Shown piece after piece: positions 9,389 to 18,204 of a stretch of 64,000 nt of DNA. The DNA comes from Exiguobacterium flavidum (GTDB taxonomy: Bacteria; Bacillota; Bacilli; Exiguobacteriales; Exiguobacteriaceae): positions 62,001 to 126,000 of the forward strand of contig NZ_QPKS01000008.1 in NCBI RefSeq assembly GCF_003344535.1, written 5' to 3'. A program made the position numbers and the translations under genes. Within the stretch, counting starts at the first letter, position 1, and each line of letters begins with the position of its first letter. The notes under the pieces are model-generated. The model did not search any database and had not been told where the DNA came from. It saw only the letters and a program-made list of their open reading frames with translations.

Positions 9389-10245
9389 CATACCTGCTTC
9401 AGTGAAAATCCGTTAGCGAAGAAGACGAGTGTCTCTTCAGCATCCTCTGTCAGTTCCCCATATGTAGCGCTGTACGCCTCGCGCATCGCCTTGAGCGAAC
9501 CGCCATGTGCCTCGGCGAGATCCGCGCCTCTGAGCAGCAGTTTCGCCTCTTCTGCGTACTCCGCCTTCGTGATCGGCCCGCCGTGCGACAGGACGTAATG
9601 ATCCGCATCGAATTGCTCGAGCGTCTGCAGCAGCTGGCGGGTCCGCTCCACCGTGTAGTTCGGCTTCGGCGCGAAAATGTCGGCATAGAAGGCGTCTCCG
9701 AGGAACAAGATCCGCTCCTCCGGGATATGGATGACGGCACAGCCTGGCGAGTGGTCGCCTTCGACCTGTTGCAGGACGCACGTGACGCCGCCAAGGTCGA
9801 TCACGAGCCGCCCGTCGAACGTGATCGCCGGCAGCGCGACCGCGATGTCCCGGTCGTCGCCGAACTCCTCCTTGATCGCGTCGGCGCAGAACTTGATTTC
9901 GATGCCCTGCTTGATCCGTTCAGCAAGGGCCGCGTCCGTCCAGGCATAATCCGCCATCACCGCGATTTCCTCGCGTGTCTTTCCTGTCGCGATGCTCGGC
10001 ATGTCGAGATGTGCGAGGCCGAAGACGTGATCCCAGTGCCAATGCGTCAGCGCGAGCAGGTCCGGATTGCGGATGCCTGCGTCCTTCACTTCTTTCAAAA
10101 ATAACTCCGCGTGGCGTTTCGAGTTGCCCGCGTCGATCATGAGCGTCCGCTCATCTCCTTGCACGACGGCAAGGACGGGACGGTCCGTCGAGGAAACCGG
10201 CGTCTGGTACCAGAAGCGTTCCGTCAATCGTTTGAATGTTTGCAT
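9388..10245 (-). CDS. MBL-fold metallohydrolase
   Basis: The product has 285 residues of the metallo-beta-lactamase superfamily. The zinc motif is TLMIDAGN followed by ALTHWHWDHVFG (HxHxDH); later ligands are in EGDHSPGCAVIHI, LFLGDAFYAD and VLSHGGPIT. It is cytoplasmic. The closest general role is hydrolysis of a thioester, lactone or phosphodiester; the substrate is open. The start is the ATG at 10245, since AAAGGAGGG lies 6 bases upstream inside a longer open frame. Confidence 0.75.
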   Translation of the reverse strand: MQTFKRLTERFWYQTPVSSTDRPVLAVVQGDERTLMIDAGNSKRHAELFLKEVKDAGIRNPDLLALTHWHWDHVFGLAHLDMPSIATGKTREEIAVMADYAWTDAALAERIKQGIEIKFCADAIKEEFGDDRDIAVALPAITFDGRLVIDLGGVTCVLQQVEGDHSPGCAVIHIPEERILFLGDAFYADIFAPKPNYTVERTRQLLQTLEQFDADHYVLSHGGPITKAEYAEEAKLLLRGADLAEAHGGSLKAMREAYSATYGELTEDAEETLVFFANGFSLKQV

Positions 10246-10311
10246 GTCGATCCCTCCTTTCTCCATTCTAGACGAAAACGCACGCTCCGATATCCGGAAC
10301 GTGCGTAAAAA

Positions 10312-12984
10312 TCAGAGCTTGCCTTCTTTTTTCTTGATGAACGGCCACCAGATGCCCCGGCCGAACGATACCGTGACTGCCGGAATCAGGAGCGGCAGGA
10401 CGATCAGTCCGTACAACAGGAGACCGGTGATGACGATCGTCGCGATCTGGACGAGACTGAGGACGCCGGACGGAATCATCGCACCGAACGTACCGGCGAG
10501 GATGATCGCTGCCGTGATGATGACGGTCCCCATCTTCTTCATCGAGACATACATTGCCTCAGCCGTACTGAGTCCGCCAATCGTCTCTTCCCGGAAGCGG
10601 TCGAGCAGGAAGATCGAGTAGTCGATCCCGAGCGCGACGAGCATGACGAAGCCGAAGAACGGGACGGCCCAGCTGATGCCGGAGTAGCCGAGACCGTTGA
10701 CGAAGATCAATTCGGCAATCGCAACCGACGTGTAATACGTCAACAGGAGCGACGCGATCATGAACAGCGGCATGATGAACGACCGGAACATGACGGCGAG
10801 GACGACGAACAGACTGAGGACGATGATCGTCACCGTCCGCGTGAAGTCAGCCTTCGACGTCGCGTTCAAGTCCGAGTTGATACTCGAGATGCCGCCGTAG
10901 GCGACGGCCGCGTCCTCGAGCGGTGTGTCACGAAGGGCGTTGTCCGTCGCTTTCTTGATGCGCTCGACCGTGTCGATCGCTTCCGGTGAATACGGATCAT
11001 CCGACAGGACGACGTCGAACAGCAGGCCCGTCTCCTCTCCGAACGTATACCGGTCGAGGACCGGCTCGAACTCCGCATTCTCGAGCGTTCCGGCCGGGAT
11101 GAACATCCCCGTGCCCCGGATCGATTCCGCCTTGCCCATCTCTTCGAGCAGGTTTGCGATCTGCGTAAGTCCGCCTTCGACCTCATCGAGACCGTCGTTC
11201 GCGGAACCGACGCCTTCCGCGAGTCGTGACAGGCCGCTTCCGAGCTGACCGGCCTGGGCACCTTGCGACGCGATACCGCTCGCCGCCTGGCTGATGCCTT
11301 GCTCGATCTGTGTCAACTGGCCGGAGATCGCCGTCAGCTGTCCGGCTGCTTGAGCGGCATTCGCCGGCGACTGGAGGGACTGACCGATCAGCCCGAGTTG
11401 CGTATTCACCTGGCCAAGACCGTCAGCCGCCTGCTGGAGCTGTGACGCCCCGCCGCTTGCCGCGTCTCCCGAAGGAAGCTGACCGGACACGCCGTTCAGG
11501 TTCGTCTCGACTTGCGTCAAGCCGTCCTTTACTTCACCGAGTCCGTCACGGGCTTCCTTCAGGCCGTCCGCCATTTTGCCAAGCTGGTTGTCGAGGTAGA
11601 GGTCCTCGATGACCTCCCCGGTCGGACGCGTGATCGAACGGACCGTCTCGACGCCTTCGACCTTCCGGAGTTCGAGCGCGAGCTTCTCTGCGTAAGGGAG
11701 CGTATCCTCGCGCGCGATGTCCTCGTCAGCCTTGACGACAACCTTGACCGGGAACGATTCCCCTTCGCCGAAACCTTTCGAGATGGCATTGATCCCTTTG
11801 ACCGTGTCATACTTCGAACCGATCTCGTCGATCGTGTTGAACGAGAGGGATTCGTCATACGTAAACAGGGGCGGGACCGTCACGAGGGCGACGATCGCCA
11901 TCGCAAGAAGCGGGTTCTTGATCGACAATCCGCCGAACCGTGCCCAAAGTTTACTGTCGCTGTGGCTCGCCGCCTTCTTCGACGGCCAGAACAGCTTTCC
12001 TTTGAGCGTCGCCATGAAGAACGGGATGACCGTGAACAAGACGATAAGCAGGACGAAGATACCGACTGCGACCGCGACCGACGATTTGAAGATCGGGAAG
12101 TCGGCGAAGCCGATCGCAGCGAAACCGACGAATACAGCGATGCCGCTGACGAGCAGCGTCCGCCCTGCCGTCTTGTATGTGTTGACGATCGACGTCTCGA
12201 CGTCATGCCCTGCAGACAACTCCTCCTTGTAGCGGCTGAGGAGCAGGATGCAGTAATCCGTCCCGATCCCGAACAGAATCGCGACCATGAACGTCTGGGT
12301 ATAGTTCGAGACCGGGAAGCCGAACCAGTCGATGAAATACGCGACGAGTGATTGGCTGATCAAGTAGGAGAACCCGACCGCGATCAACGGGATGAGCGGT
12401 GTCACGATCGAACGGAAGACACCGAGCAACAGGATGAAGATGAGCCCGACCGTGATCAGCTCCGTCTTCTTGAGCCCTTCCTGTGCGCTCGTGTTGACGT
12501 CCCGGTTGATCAATGCCTCGCCCGTCAAGTAGATCGTCCGGTCCTTCGGAAGGACGTCCGCCTTGATCCGGTCGGCAAGATCCGTGATCTCCTCTTCCGT
12601 CCCGTCGACCGTGATCGGGACGAGGACCGTCTTTTTGTCTTTCGAGATGAGCTGGGATTCCGTGTCCTCGCTCTCGAGCGGGTCGAGCACGTCGACGACC
12701 GGCTTGCCGAGCGTGTTCAACTCCTCGACGATCCGGTTGATCTCCGTCCGGTCCGCCGTCGTTATTTTTTCTTCGAGCGGCAGGACGAGCGAAATCGTCT
12801 CCTCGCTCGCGCCGGCATCTTCGAGAATCTGTTGCGCGCGACGCGAATCCGCGTCGTCCGCGAGCTGAAACGATCCCGCTTCCTCTGCTTGCTTCGCAAG
12901 GTTCGGCGCCGTCAGGAACAGGCCGACCGTCAGCAGGATCATCGTGACGAGCACTGCCCATCGCCATTTAATGATAGTACGCAT
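10312..12984 (-). CDS. MMPL/RND-family transporter
   Basis: The product has 890 residues. The two-fold RND architecture is plain: a TM helix at the N-terminus (WRWAVLVTMILLTVGLFL), an outer domain, a TM bundle with GIGTDYCILLLSRYKEE, then a second outer domain and a second bundle with GIDYSIFLLDRFREE. The GxxxDY signature in each half is typical of MMPL proteins. The second outer domain contains a long Gln/Gly/Ala/Leu-rich coiled segment (about residues 470-610, for example GLGQVNTQLGLIGQSLQ) as in YdgH/YdfJ-like exporters. It starts 4 bp after the MarR gene, so it is probably efflux under MarR control. Confidence 0.85.
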   Translation of the reverse strand: MRTIIKWRWAVLVTMILLTVGLFLTAPNLAKQAEEAGSFQLADDADSRRAQQILEDAGASEETISLVLPLEEKITTADRTEINRIVEELNTLGKPVVDVLDPLESEDTESQLISKDKKTVLVPITVDGTEEEITDLADRIKADVLPKDRTIYLTGEALINRDVNTSAQEGLKKTELITVGLIFILLLGVFRSIVTPLIPLIAVGFSYLISQSLVAYFIDWFGFPVSNYTQTFMVAILFGIGTDYCILLLSRYKEELSAGHDVETSIVNTYKTAGRTLLVSGIAVFVGFAAIGFADFPIFKSSVAVAVGIFVLLIVLFTVIPFFMATLKGKLFWPSKKAASHSDSKLWARFGGLSIKNPLLAMAIVALVTVPPLFTYDESLSFNTIDEIGSKYDTVKGINAISKGFGEGESFPVKVVVKADEDIAREDTLPYAEKLALELRKVEGVETVRSITRPTGEVIEDLYLDNQLGKMADGLKEARDGLGEVKDGLTQVETNLNGVSGQLPSGDAASGGASQLQQAADGLGQVNTQLGLIGQSLQSPANAAQAAGQLTAISGQLTQIEQGISQAASGIASQGAQAGQLGSGLSRLAEGVGSANDGLDEVEGGLTQIANLLEEMGKAESIRGTGMFIPAGTLENAEFEPVLDRYTFGEETGLLFDVVLSDDPYSPEAIDTVERIKKATDNALRDTPLEDAAVAYGGISSINSDLNATSKADFTRTVTIIVLSLFVVLAVMFRSFIMPLFMIASLLLTYYTSVAIAELIFVNGLGYSGISWAVPFFGFVMLVALGIDYSIFLLDRFREETIGGLSTAEAMYVSMKKMGTVIITAAIILAGTFGAMIPSGVLSLVQIATIVITGLLLYGLIVLPLLIPAVTVSFGRGIWWPFIKKKEGKL

Positions 12985-12988
12985 GCCA

Positions 12989-13435
12989 TTACACCTCTTC
13001 TAATTTTAGTATCTCTTTCAGCCTTCGGAAAATCCGGACGAACTCTTCGGCTTCACCTTCACTGAACTGTCCATCGATCAGTTTCTTGAGGTACTGATAG
13101 ATGGCTTCATCCGACGCCTGGACGACTTCTCGTCCCGCGTCGGTCAGCAGGACGAGCTTCGTCCGCTGGTCGCCTTCCGTCCGCTCGATGATGACGAGTC
13201 CCTTCTCCGTCAGCTTTTTCAGCCGGTTCGAGATGGCGCTCTTATGGACGCCCTGCAGTTCGGCAAGCCTGCCGGACGGGACAGGCCCATACGACTCGAT
13301 GATTTTCATCAGCCGGATCTGTTCCGGCGAATGCTCTTTCCAGACCGCGGCATCGACATGTTTAAGAACCCGTTCCGTCCCGTGGACGAGTACATCCTCG
13401 AACAGCATGATTGCTTCCTTCAAATCTTCATTCAT
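12989..13435 (-). CDS. MarR-family transcriptional regulator
   Basis: The product has 148 residues with a winged helix-turn-helix: QIRLMKIIESYGPVPSGRLAE, recognition helix HKSAISNRLKKLTEKGLV, and wing IERTEGDQRTKLVLLT. It is the first gene of a two-gene operon with the MMPL exporter. This is the standard arrangement for a repressor that releases its own operon when a toxic ligand binds. The promoter region holds repeated motifs that look like its operator. Confidence 0.85.
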   Translation of the reverse strand: MNEDLKEAIMLFEDVLVHGTERVLKHVDAAVWKEHSPEQIRLMKIIESYGPVPSGRLAELQGVHKSAISNRLKKLTEKGLVIIERTEGDQRTKLVLLTDAGREVVQASDEAIYQYLKKLIDGQFSEGEAEEFVRIFRRLKEILKLEEV

Positions 13436-13443
13436 TTGTTTAC

Positions 13444-13488
13444 CCCCTAAACCACTTTAGTATATCCCCTAAACATTTTTGCGGTCAA
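13444..13488 (-). promoter_or_regulatory. Promoter and probable MarR operator
   Basis: On the minus strand, a -35 TTGACC (13483-13488) and a -10 TATACT (13459-13464) are 18 bp apart. GTTTAGGGG occurs twice, once just upstream of the -10 and once downstream of it, and TTTAG/CTAAA pairs form short inverted repeats around the -10. A repressor bound here would block RNA polymerase. The link to the MarR protein is inference from position. Confidence 0.7.
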
Positions 13489-13607
13489 GCTGAAAGCTGT
13501 GCGAATTCCGACACCGTTTCTCCATTCTTTGTTCACGATTTCACATGAAAAGAAGTGCTTTTTCCGCTATATTAGAGATAAGCACTTATTCGAAAGGGGA
13601 TTCCCTC

Positions 13608-13796
13608 ATGACCATCCTATTGATCATCGCACTCCTGATTTGCGTCGTCGGCCTCTATTTCACGATCATCGCAGGCAAACGGACCGATTCAGGTTACAGC
13701 AACCAAACCGCGACGAAGAACATGACGTGGATGTATGCGATCGTTCTGCCTGTCCTTTGCGCGTTCCTTGCGCTTTTCTATTATCTTCTCGTCTGA
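13608..13796 (+). CDS. 62-residue membrane protein
   Basis: Two hydrophobic helices (LLIIALLICVVGLYFTIIAG and WMYAIVLPVLCAFLALFYYL) flank a polar loop, KRTDSGYSNQTATKN. The ATG at 13608 follows AAAGGGG at 8 bases; an in-frame ATG at 13545 has no such site. Upstream, AAGTGCTT (13554-13561) and AAGCACTT (13580-13587) form an inverted repeat around a TATATT box. The function is unknown. A strong terminator follows. Confidence 0.65.
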   Translation: MTILLIIALLICVVGLYFTIIAGKRTDSGYSNQTATKNMTWMYAIVLPVLCAFLALFYYLLV

Positions 13797-13800
13797 ACGA

Positions 13801-13838
13801 AAAAAATCTCTCTGTCACTTTCGACAGAGAGATTTTTT
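13801..13838. terminator. Bidirectional terminator
   Basis: AAAAAATCTCTCTGTC and GACAGAGAGATTTTTT form a 16-bp perfect stem with a 6-base loop between convergent genes. Confidence 0.9.
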
Positions 13839-14287
13839 CAGTTCAGTGTCCGCGGCCGGACGATGTAGACGTCACACTTCGCGTAACGGGCGATGTTCTC
13901 CGAGACGCTCCCGATCAGGATCCGCTCCATCGCGTTCATCCCGACGGCGCCGCAGACGATGAGCCCTGCCCCGACGTGGGGGGCGATCGTCTTCGCTATG
14001 ATCGTCTTCGGTGATCCGCTCTCGATGACGAGATCGATGTTCTCAACACCTGCGTCACGTGCCCGTTGTTCGTATCCTTGCAACAGTTCTTCTGCGTATT
14101 CCGTCACGTTCTTGTCGATGAACTTCTGGTTCGCCCGGACGTTCGCGAACGTCTGAATGTCGATGACGTGGGCGATGACGAGCTTCGCCTTGTCCTGTTT
14201 CGCGAACTGGACCGCCTTCTCGAAGGCAAGGTCCGCCGTCTTCGATCCATCGACCGCGACGAGAATGGTATGATAGCCGGTTTCCAT
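13838..14287 (-). CDS. Universal stress protein (UspA family)
   Basis: The product has 149 residues. The fold signature is present: TILVAVDGSKTADLAFEKAV at the start, LVIAHVID, and the nucleotide-binding end GLIVCGAVGMNAMERILIGSVSE, which keeps a G-2x-G-9x-G-S-like pattern of the ATP-binding subgroup (with Ala in part of it). Such proteins support survival in starvation or oxidative stress. It has a possible SigB-type promoter and lies next to another stress gene. Confidence 0.85.
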   Translation of the reverse strand: METGYHTILVAVDGSKTADLAFEKAVQFAKQDKAKLVIAHVIDIQTFANVRANQKFIDKNVTEYAEELLQGYEQRARDAGVENIDLVIESGSPKTIIAKTIAPHVGAGLIVCGAVGMNAMERILIGSVSENIARYAKCDVYIVRPRTLN

Positions 14288-14337
14288 GATTGAGTCACCC
14301 TTTCCGCGAGGTGCGAGATTGTCTCTTCAGTATGGAA

Positions 14338-14362
14338 TTACCCGTCCGCCGTCTCATCTAAC
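14338..14362 (-). promoter_or_regulatory. Possible SigB-type promoter for the universal stress gene
   Basis: The minus strand reads GTTAGA, 13 bp, GGGTAA, close to the general-stress consensus GTTTAA-N(12-15)-GGGWAW. It lies about 50 bp before the start codon. This is based on a motif match only. Confidence 0.4.
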
Positions 14363-14373
14363 CGCAGCTCGTC

Positions 14374-14820
14374 TCACATCCGGTCGTTCTCGCTCTCGAG
14401 GATCCGGTTCTCATGGTCGAGCCGGCGCTCTGCTTCGATTCCTTCCGGCTGGTCGGCAAGTTTGTCCGGCGTCATCGGTGCCCCGCGACGCGCCCCTTCC
14501 TCGTCTGCGATCAGGACATACCCGCCACGCTCGACGTCCGCATGATGCCGTTCGATATCGCCTTCGGCAAGCCCGAGTTCGCGGAAGACGTCGCGCGTCT
14601 CTTCATCCGTAGACTTCTTGCCGGTGAACTTGTCCCACAGCCCCCGTTTCGCTGACACGAGCTCTGCCGAAGATTGTCCCCGCAGCATCGCGAGCTCTTT
14701 TTTGTCCTGCAGGACGACGAACAGATCCTCTTCGAGATATCCTTTGAAATGAAGATCCTCGATCGCGCGAATCAGCCCCGTCTCATCGAAATAAGTACCG
14801 ATATACTGTTTTTGTCCCAA
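14374..14820 (-). CDS. General stress protein, YflT/GSP17M-like
   Basis: The product has 148 residues. It opens with GQKQYIGTYFDETGLIRAI and continues EDLHFKGYLEEDLFVVLQDK, the typical start of the heat-induced YflT-type domain (PF11181). The C-terminal half is acidic and helix-rich, with a RGGYVLIADEE segment. There is no ATG; the TTG at 14820 lies 8 bases after GGGGAGG and is the convincing start. Family members in Bacillus are SigB-regulated, consistent with the promoter candidate just upstream. Confidence 0.7.
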   Translation of the reverse strand: MGQKQYIGTYFDETGLIRAIEDLHFKGYLEEDLFVVLQDKKELAMLRGQSSAELVSAKRGLWDKFTGKKSTDEETRDVFRELGLAEGDIERHHADVERGGYVLIADEEGARRGAPMTPDKLADQPEGIEAERRLDHENRILESENDRM

Positions 14821-14846
14821 TGAAAAAACCTCCCCTTTTTTAGCGT

Positions 14847-14871
14847 ATACCCTCAACCACGCCTGTTCGAC
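14847..14871 (-). promoter_or_regulatory. Possible SigB-type promoter for the YflT-like gene
   Basis: The minus strand reads GTCGAA, 13 bp, GGGTAT. The -10 is an exact match to GGGWAW and the -35 matches GTTTAA at 4 of 6. It sits 27 bp before the TTG start. Confidence 0.5.
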
Positions 14872-14873
14872 AC

Positions 14874-15590
14874 CTATTTCAGCATCGCACCCCGCCGTTT
14901 CAGGATGAACAGGGAACTGACGAAAACAGCCAGGAAGCTGAGAACGAGCAACACTTGTTGAAGAGAACTCACCTGACCATTGAAATAAAGACCGGTGAAC
15001 GTCCAGGCGAAGACGATACCGAAAATCCAATCGTCCTGTGTCCAGACGAACAGTCCGCTCGTGATCAGCATGAGGACGATGACGACCGTCAGCCACATCG
15101 ACTCATCCATCCCGAAAAGCGAGGATACATGAAGCATGTCGAAGATGATGAACGGATGGACGAACGACAGGACCGAAAGCCAGGCGAGATAGACGGAAAA
15201 CGGGGAACGCATCCAGGGAGAACGGTTCGGGTGATGCTGGGTTTTCGCATAGATGACACCGAGCGTGACGAGCGCTAGCGTCATCGCGACGATCGTCCAG
15301 TAACCGTCGATGAAGACGCTCGCTCCGAGGAACAGCATGTTGAGCGGGAACCACCAGCCGATGTCCTCGATCAATGCGCGGTCAGCCGGATAGGAGACGA
15401 TCGGGCGGACGCACCAGACGAACAGCACCGTATAGATGACGCCCCAAATCGCGAGTGTGAACGGTGGAAGCTCGATGAGCAGCCCTTCCCCGTGCGTACC
15501 GGTCAGAAGCGTATTCTTCAAGAACGCCGTCAAGAGGACCGCACCGAACGAAACGCCATCCGCAAGACGCAACACCTTGATTCGTTCCAT
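14874..15590 (-). CDS. TspO/MBR-related tryptophan-rich membrane protein
   Basis: The product has 238 residues and about seven hydrophobic helices, with PPFTLAIWGVIYTVLFVW matching the P-x-x-F-x-x-x-W-x-x-I-Y core of TspO-type sensory proteins. It is longer than classic TspO (about 160 residues), as in the Bacillota long variant. A role in tetrapyrrole or stress sensing is known for the family but cannot be read here. The ATG at 15590 is chosen, 7 bases after AAGGAGGG; the TTG at 15608 is within that site. Confidence 0.65.
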   Translation of the reverse strand: MERIKVLRLADGVSFGAVLLTAFLKNTLLTGTHGEGLLIELPPFTLAIWGVIYTVLFVWCVRPIVSYPADRALIEDIGWWFPLNMLFLGASVFIDGYWTIVAMTLALVTLGVIYAKTQHHPNRSPWMRSPFSVYLAWLSVLSFVHPFIIFDMLHVSSLFGMDESMWLTVVIVLMLITSGLFVWTQDDWIFGIVFAWTFTGLYFNGQVSSLQQVLLVLSFLAVFVSSLFILKRRGAMLK

Positions 15591-15730
15591 CCCCGATCCC
15601 TCCTTCAACTCTGTCTAATTACCGATTCCCGCTTGCCTGCGCCGAAAAACCGTCCTGCTGCATCACCCTGGTCGATACTGGAAAAATGTGCGAAAATCGA
15701 AAGGAATAATCAAGAGAAGGAGCGATAGGC

Positions 15731-16366
15731 ATGACTACACCATTCATCCGCCCGTATGAATACAACTTCATTCGCACGCAAGCGGACAATCTGTCCCGGC
15801 AACTCGCGTCCGTCCATGATCCCGATATCCGTGACGCTGTCATCTACAGTGCGTCGAAGAAGGTGTTCGACCTGATTCCTGCCATGACACCGGAACAGGA
15901 AGAACTCCTGATGCGGATCAAGACGATCGAAAGCGAGGAGGAGTTGACGGATTACCTCACGGATGTCGCAGATGCCGTCCACGGATTTCCTGCCGTCACC
16001 GAGGCAGAGCTTAAGAAACTCTTTCATAAGAACAAGAAATTGAAGTTACCTGATCTCGCGCGCCTTGACGTCGAGTCGACGACTTTCCTCAGCTGGAACG
16101 ACACCGGAAGCGGAAAGAAGTTCTTCGTCTATCCGCTGGACGGTAAGATAGTCGGTGTCGAAGGCAGATACGTGCCATCGACGCAAAAAGGAATCTGCAG
16201 CCTCTGCAACAACTACTCCGATGTCACGCTCGTATCGGCCCGCAGTAAGGGAAGCAGTGAATCTTACAAGGTGGTCGGCAACTACATGTGCATCGACAGC
16301 GACGAATGCAACCGTCACATGACCGACCCTTCCTCGCTCGAGCACTTTTTGAATCGAGTCAAATGA
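15731..16366 (+). CDS. FusB/FusC-family EF-G-binding protein
   Basis: The product has 211 residues. The N-terminal helical domain opens with PFIRPYEYNFIRTQADNL. The C-terminal treble-clef zinc domain shows GICSLCNNYSDVTLVSARSK and YMCIDSDECNRHM, giving the four Cys ligands. Proteins of this family bind elongation factor G and free stalled ribosomes; some confer fusidic acid resistance. GAGAAGGAG lies upstream of the ATG at 15731. It is monocistronic, with a long hairpin after the stop. Confidence 0.85.
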   Translation: MTTPFIRPYEYNFIRTQADNLSRQLASVHDPDIRDAVIYSASKKVFDLIPAMTPEQEELLMRIKTIESEEELTDYLTDVADAVHGFPAVTEAELKKLFHKNKKLKLPDLARLDVESTTFLSWNDTGSGKKFFVYPLDGKIVGVEGRYVPSTQKGICSLCNNYSDVTLVSARSKGSSESYKVVGNYMCIDSDECNRHMTDPSSLEHFLNRVK

Positions 16367-16386
16367 AAAGAACCGCCTCATTCTGA

Positions 16387-16433
16387 ACTGCCCCGCAGAA
16401 GTTGGATTTCATGTCCAACTTCTGCGGGGCAGT
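16387..16433. terminator. Long perfect hairpin between convergent genes
   Basis: A 20-bp perfect inverted repeat (ACTGCCCCGCAGAAGTTGGA and its complement) with a 7-base loop. The T tail is weak on the plus side (TCATTTTC). It probably terminates the EF-G-binding gene and the convergent cyclase gene. Confidence 0.75.
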
Positions 16434-16438
16434 CATTT

Positions 16439-17989
16439 TCACGAGAGCGATTCTTCTTTTTCCTTACAATATGGAACGAATTGATTCCTGCCCTGTCTCT
16501 TCGCCCTGTACATCGCCATGTCGGCATGTTCGATCAAATCGGCACGGCTCGTGCCGTGTCTCGGATAGATCGAGCCGCCGATGCTCGCCGTCGTACAGAT
16601 GATTTTACCTTGGATGACGAACGGCTGTCGGAATATATCGATCAACTGTTCCCCGCAGCGGTCTGCCTCTTCGCTCGTATGGATGTCAAACAGCAGGACG
16701 ACGAATTCATCTCCACCCTGACGCGAGATCAGCGTATTGTGCGGCAGGTGTTTCTGCATACGGCTAGCAACCTCGACGATCATCTCGTCACCGACGAGAT
16801 GTCCATATGTATCGTTGATCTCCTTGAAGTGGTCGACGTCGACGAAGTAAAGCGCGGCCAGGCGTTCATGCCGCTCCGCGCGACTCAGCTCTTCCTTGAA
16901 GAGACGGGCGAACAGATAACGGTTCGGCAAGTTCGTCAACGCATCATGGTAGGCCATGTGCTCCATCTCCTGAAGCGTCGCTTCGAGTTGTGCCGTTCTT
17001 TCCGTCACTTTCGCCTCGAGCTCCTCCTGCAGCTGGCGATTCTCGATCAGGATTCTGATCTGCCGAGCGATCAATAGCGGTATCGCGACCAGCAGACCGG
17101 CCGACAAGGCGTTCGGCTCGAGGGTCCGGTAAGAAATGCCGAGGAACAGGACGAACAGGAATATGTATGGCGTTACCAGTCGGACCAGCTCGAATCGCCG
17201 GTCGAGCCATGACGTGACGCGGGCGTCCCCTTCGACCTGATACAGACGGGCGGCGGCGCCGACCGACAGGACAGCTGCGAGCCACAGCGGATCGATCAGC
17301 TGTCCTGTCAGATCGTATTCCATGCCGTACGGCAGGACGTAGAGCAGGTCTCCCGCGAACTGGAAGTGGAACCCGACGAGGACGAGCAACAATGAAAGAT
17401 TATTTTGGCGTGTCTTCAATGTCAGGAAGATGACCAGCATTCCAAACAACAAGAAGAGATCACCGACCGGGTAACGCAGCAGGATAAGAAGCTCGAGCGA
17501 TTCGAGATTCGATTGCTGGACATACGGTTCGATCAGGAACTGCCAGCCGGCTGCGAGTCCGACGGCGAGGACGATCAGTTCATCGAACAGAAAACGTCCG
17601 ACGTGAAGCTGGTGGCGATTCTTGATGATCACATATTTCAACGCTGCGATATAAGCCACGATTTGAGAAGCATAGAAAATCTCGATCCAGTCGAGTGTGT
17701 CGATCTCCTGACCGAGGAGAGAGGTGCGAACCATCCAGATGACTTCTCCGAAGACGAAGAAGACACTTCCAAGCCCGAGCAGGAAGAACAGGTTACGGAC
17801 GACCGGATAGGAACGATATTTGCGAGACGCTTGAAATAGCCAGAGGCTTGAGAGCAGGCCTCCCGCAATCATGAACACGCTCCCTCCGACATCCCACAGT
17901 ACAGGATGTCCCTTGAAAGCGAGCAACCATAAAAAATGACACGCGACGAAGATGCCGAGTGCTCCCCAAATTCGATATTCGCTTCGCAT
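16439..17989 (-). CDS. Membrane diguanylate cyclase (GGDEF)
   Basis: The product has 516 residues. The first ~310 form about eight to nine membrane helices with no known sensor name. A short coiled coil (EELEAKVTERTAQLEATLQE) leads to the GGDEF domain, which contains DALTNLPNRYLF, VDVDHFKEINDTYGHLVGD and an intact SRQGGDEFV signature, so cyclic-di-GMP synthesis is expected. The inhibitory I-site (RxxD nine residues upstream) is absent: that stretch reads PHNTLIS. No EAL domain or response partner lies nearby. Confidence 0.85.
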   Translation of the reverse strand: MRSEYRIWGALGIFVACHFLWLLAFKGHPVLWDVGGSVFMIAGGLLSSLWLFQASRKYRSYPVVRNLFFLLGLGSVFFVFGEVIWMVRTSLLGQEIDTLDWIEIFYASQIVAYIAALKYVIIKNRHQLHVGRFLFDELIVLAVGLAAGWQFLIEPYVQQSNLESLELLILLRYPVGDLFLLFGMLVIFLTLKTRQNNLSLLLVLVGFHFQFAGDLLYVLPYGMEYDLTGQLIDPLWLAAVLSVGAAARLYQVEGDARVTSWLDRRFELVRLVTPYIFLFVLFLGISYRTLEPNALSAGLLVAIPLLIARQIRILIENRQLQEELEAKVTERTAQLEATLQEMEHMAYHDALTNLPNRYLFARLFKEELSRAERHERLAALYFVDVDHFKEINDTYGHLVGDEMIVEVASRMQKHLPHNTLISRQGGDEFVVLLFDIHTSEEADRCGEQLIDIFRQPFVIQGKIICTTASIGGSIYPRHGTSRADLIEHADMAMYRAKRQGRNQFVPYCKEKEESLS

Positions 17990-18071
17990 CCTCAGTCCGC
18001 CCCCCTATTTGTTCTATACACGTTCATCGGTCGATTCGTAGGACTTTTACACTACTTAAGAGGCCGCGACG

Positions 18072-18094
18072 AAAAAAAAGACGGGTGCCCGTCT
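18072..18094 (-). terminator. Second terminator downstream of the sensor kinase
   Basis: AGACGGG-TG-CCCGTCT is followed on the minus strand by T8. It lies about 110 bp beyond the kinase stop and backs up the terminator at 18167. Confidence 0.7.
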
Positions 18095-18166
18095 CCATTC
18101 CGCCACATTTCCTTTGATTTCAAATCAATTTTCCCATGCAGATGCGAAAAATACAATCCATGCAAC

Positions 18167-18198
18167 AAAAAAAACTGCCCTCTCATACGAGAGGACAG
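18167..18198 (-). terminator. Terminator of the sensor kinase gene
   Basis: On the minus strand, CTGTCCTCTC and GAGAGGGCAG form a 10-bp stem (one G-T pair) followed by T8, just after the stop at 18205. Confidence 0.85.
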
Positions 18199-18204
18199 CG
18201 TGCA

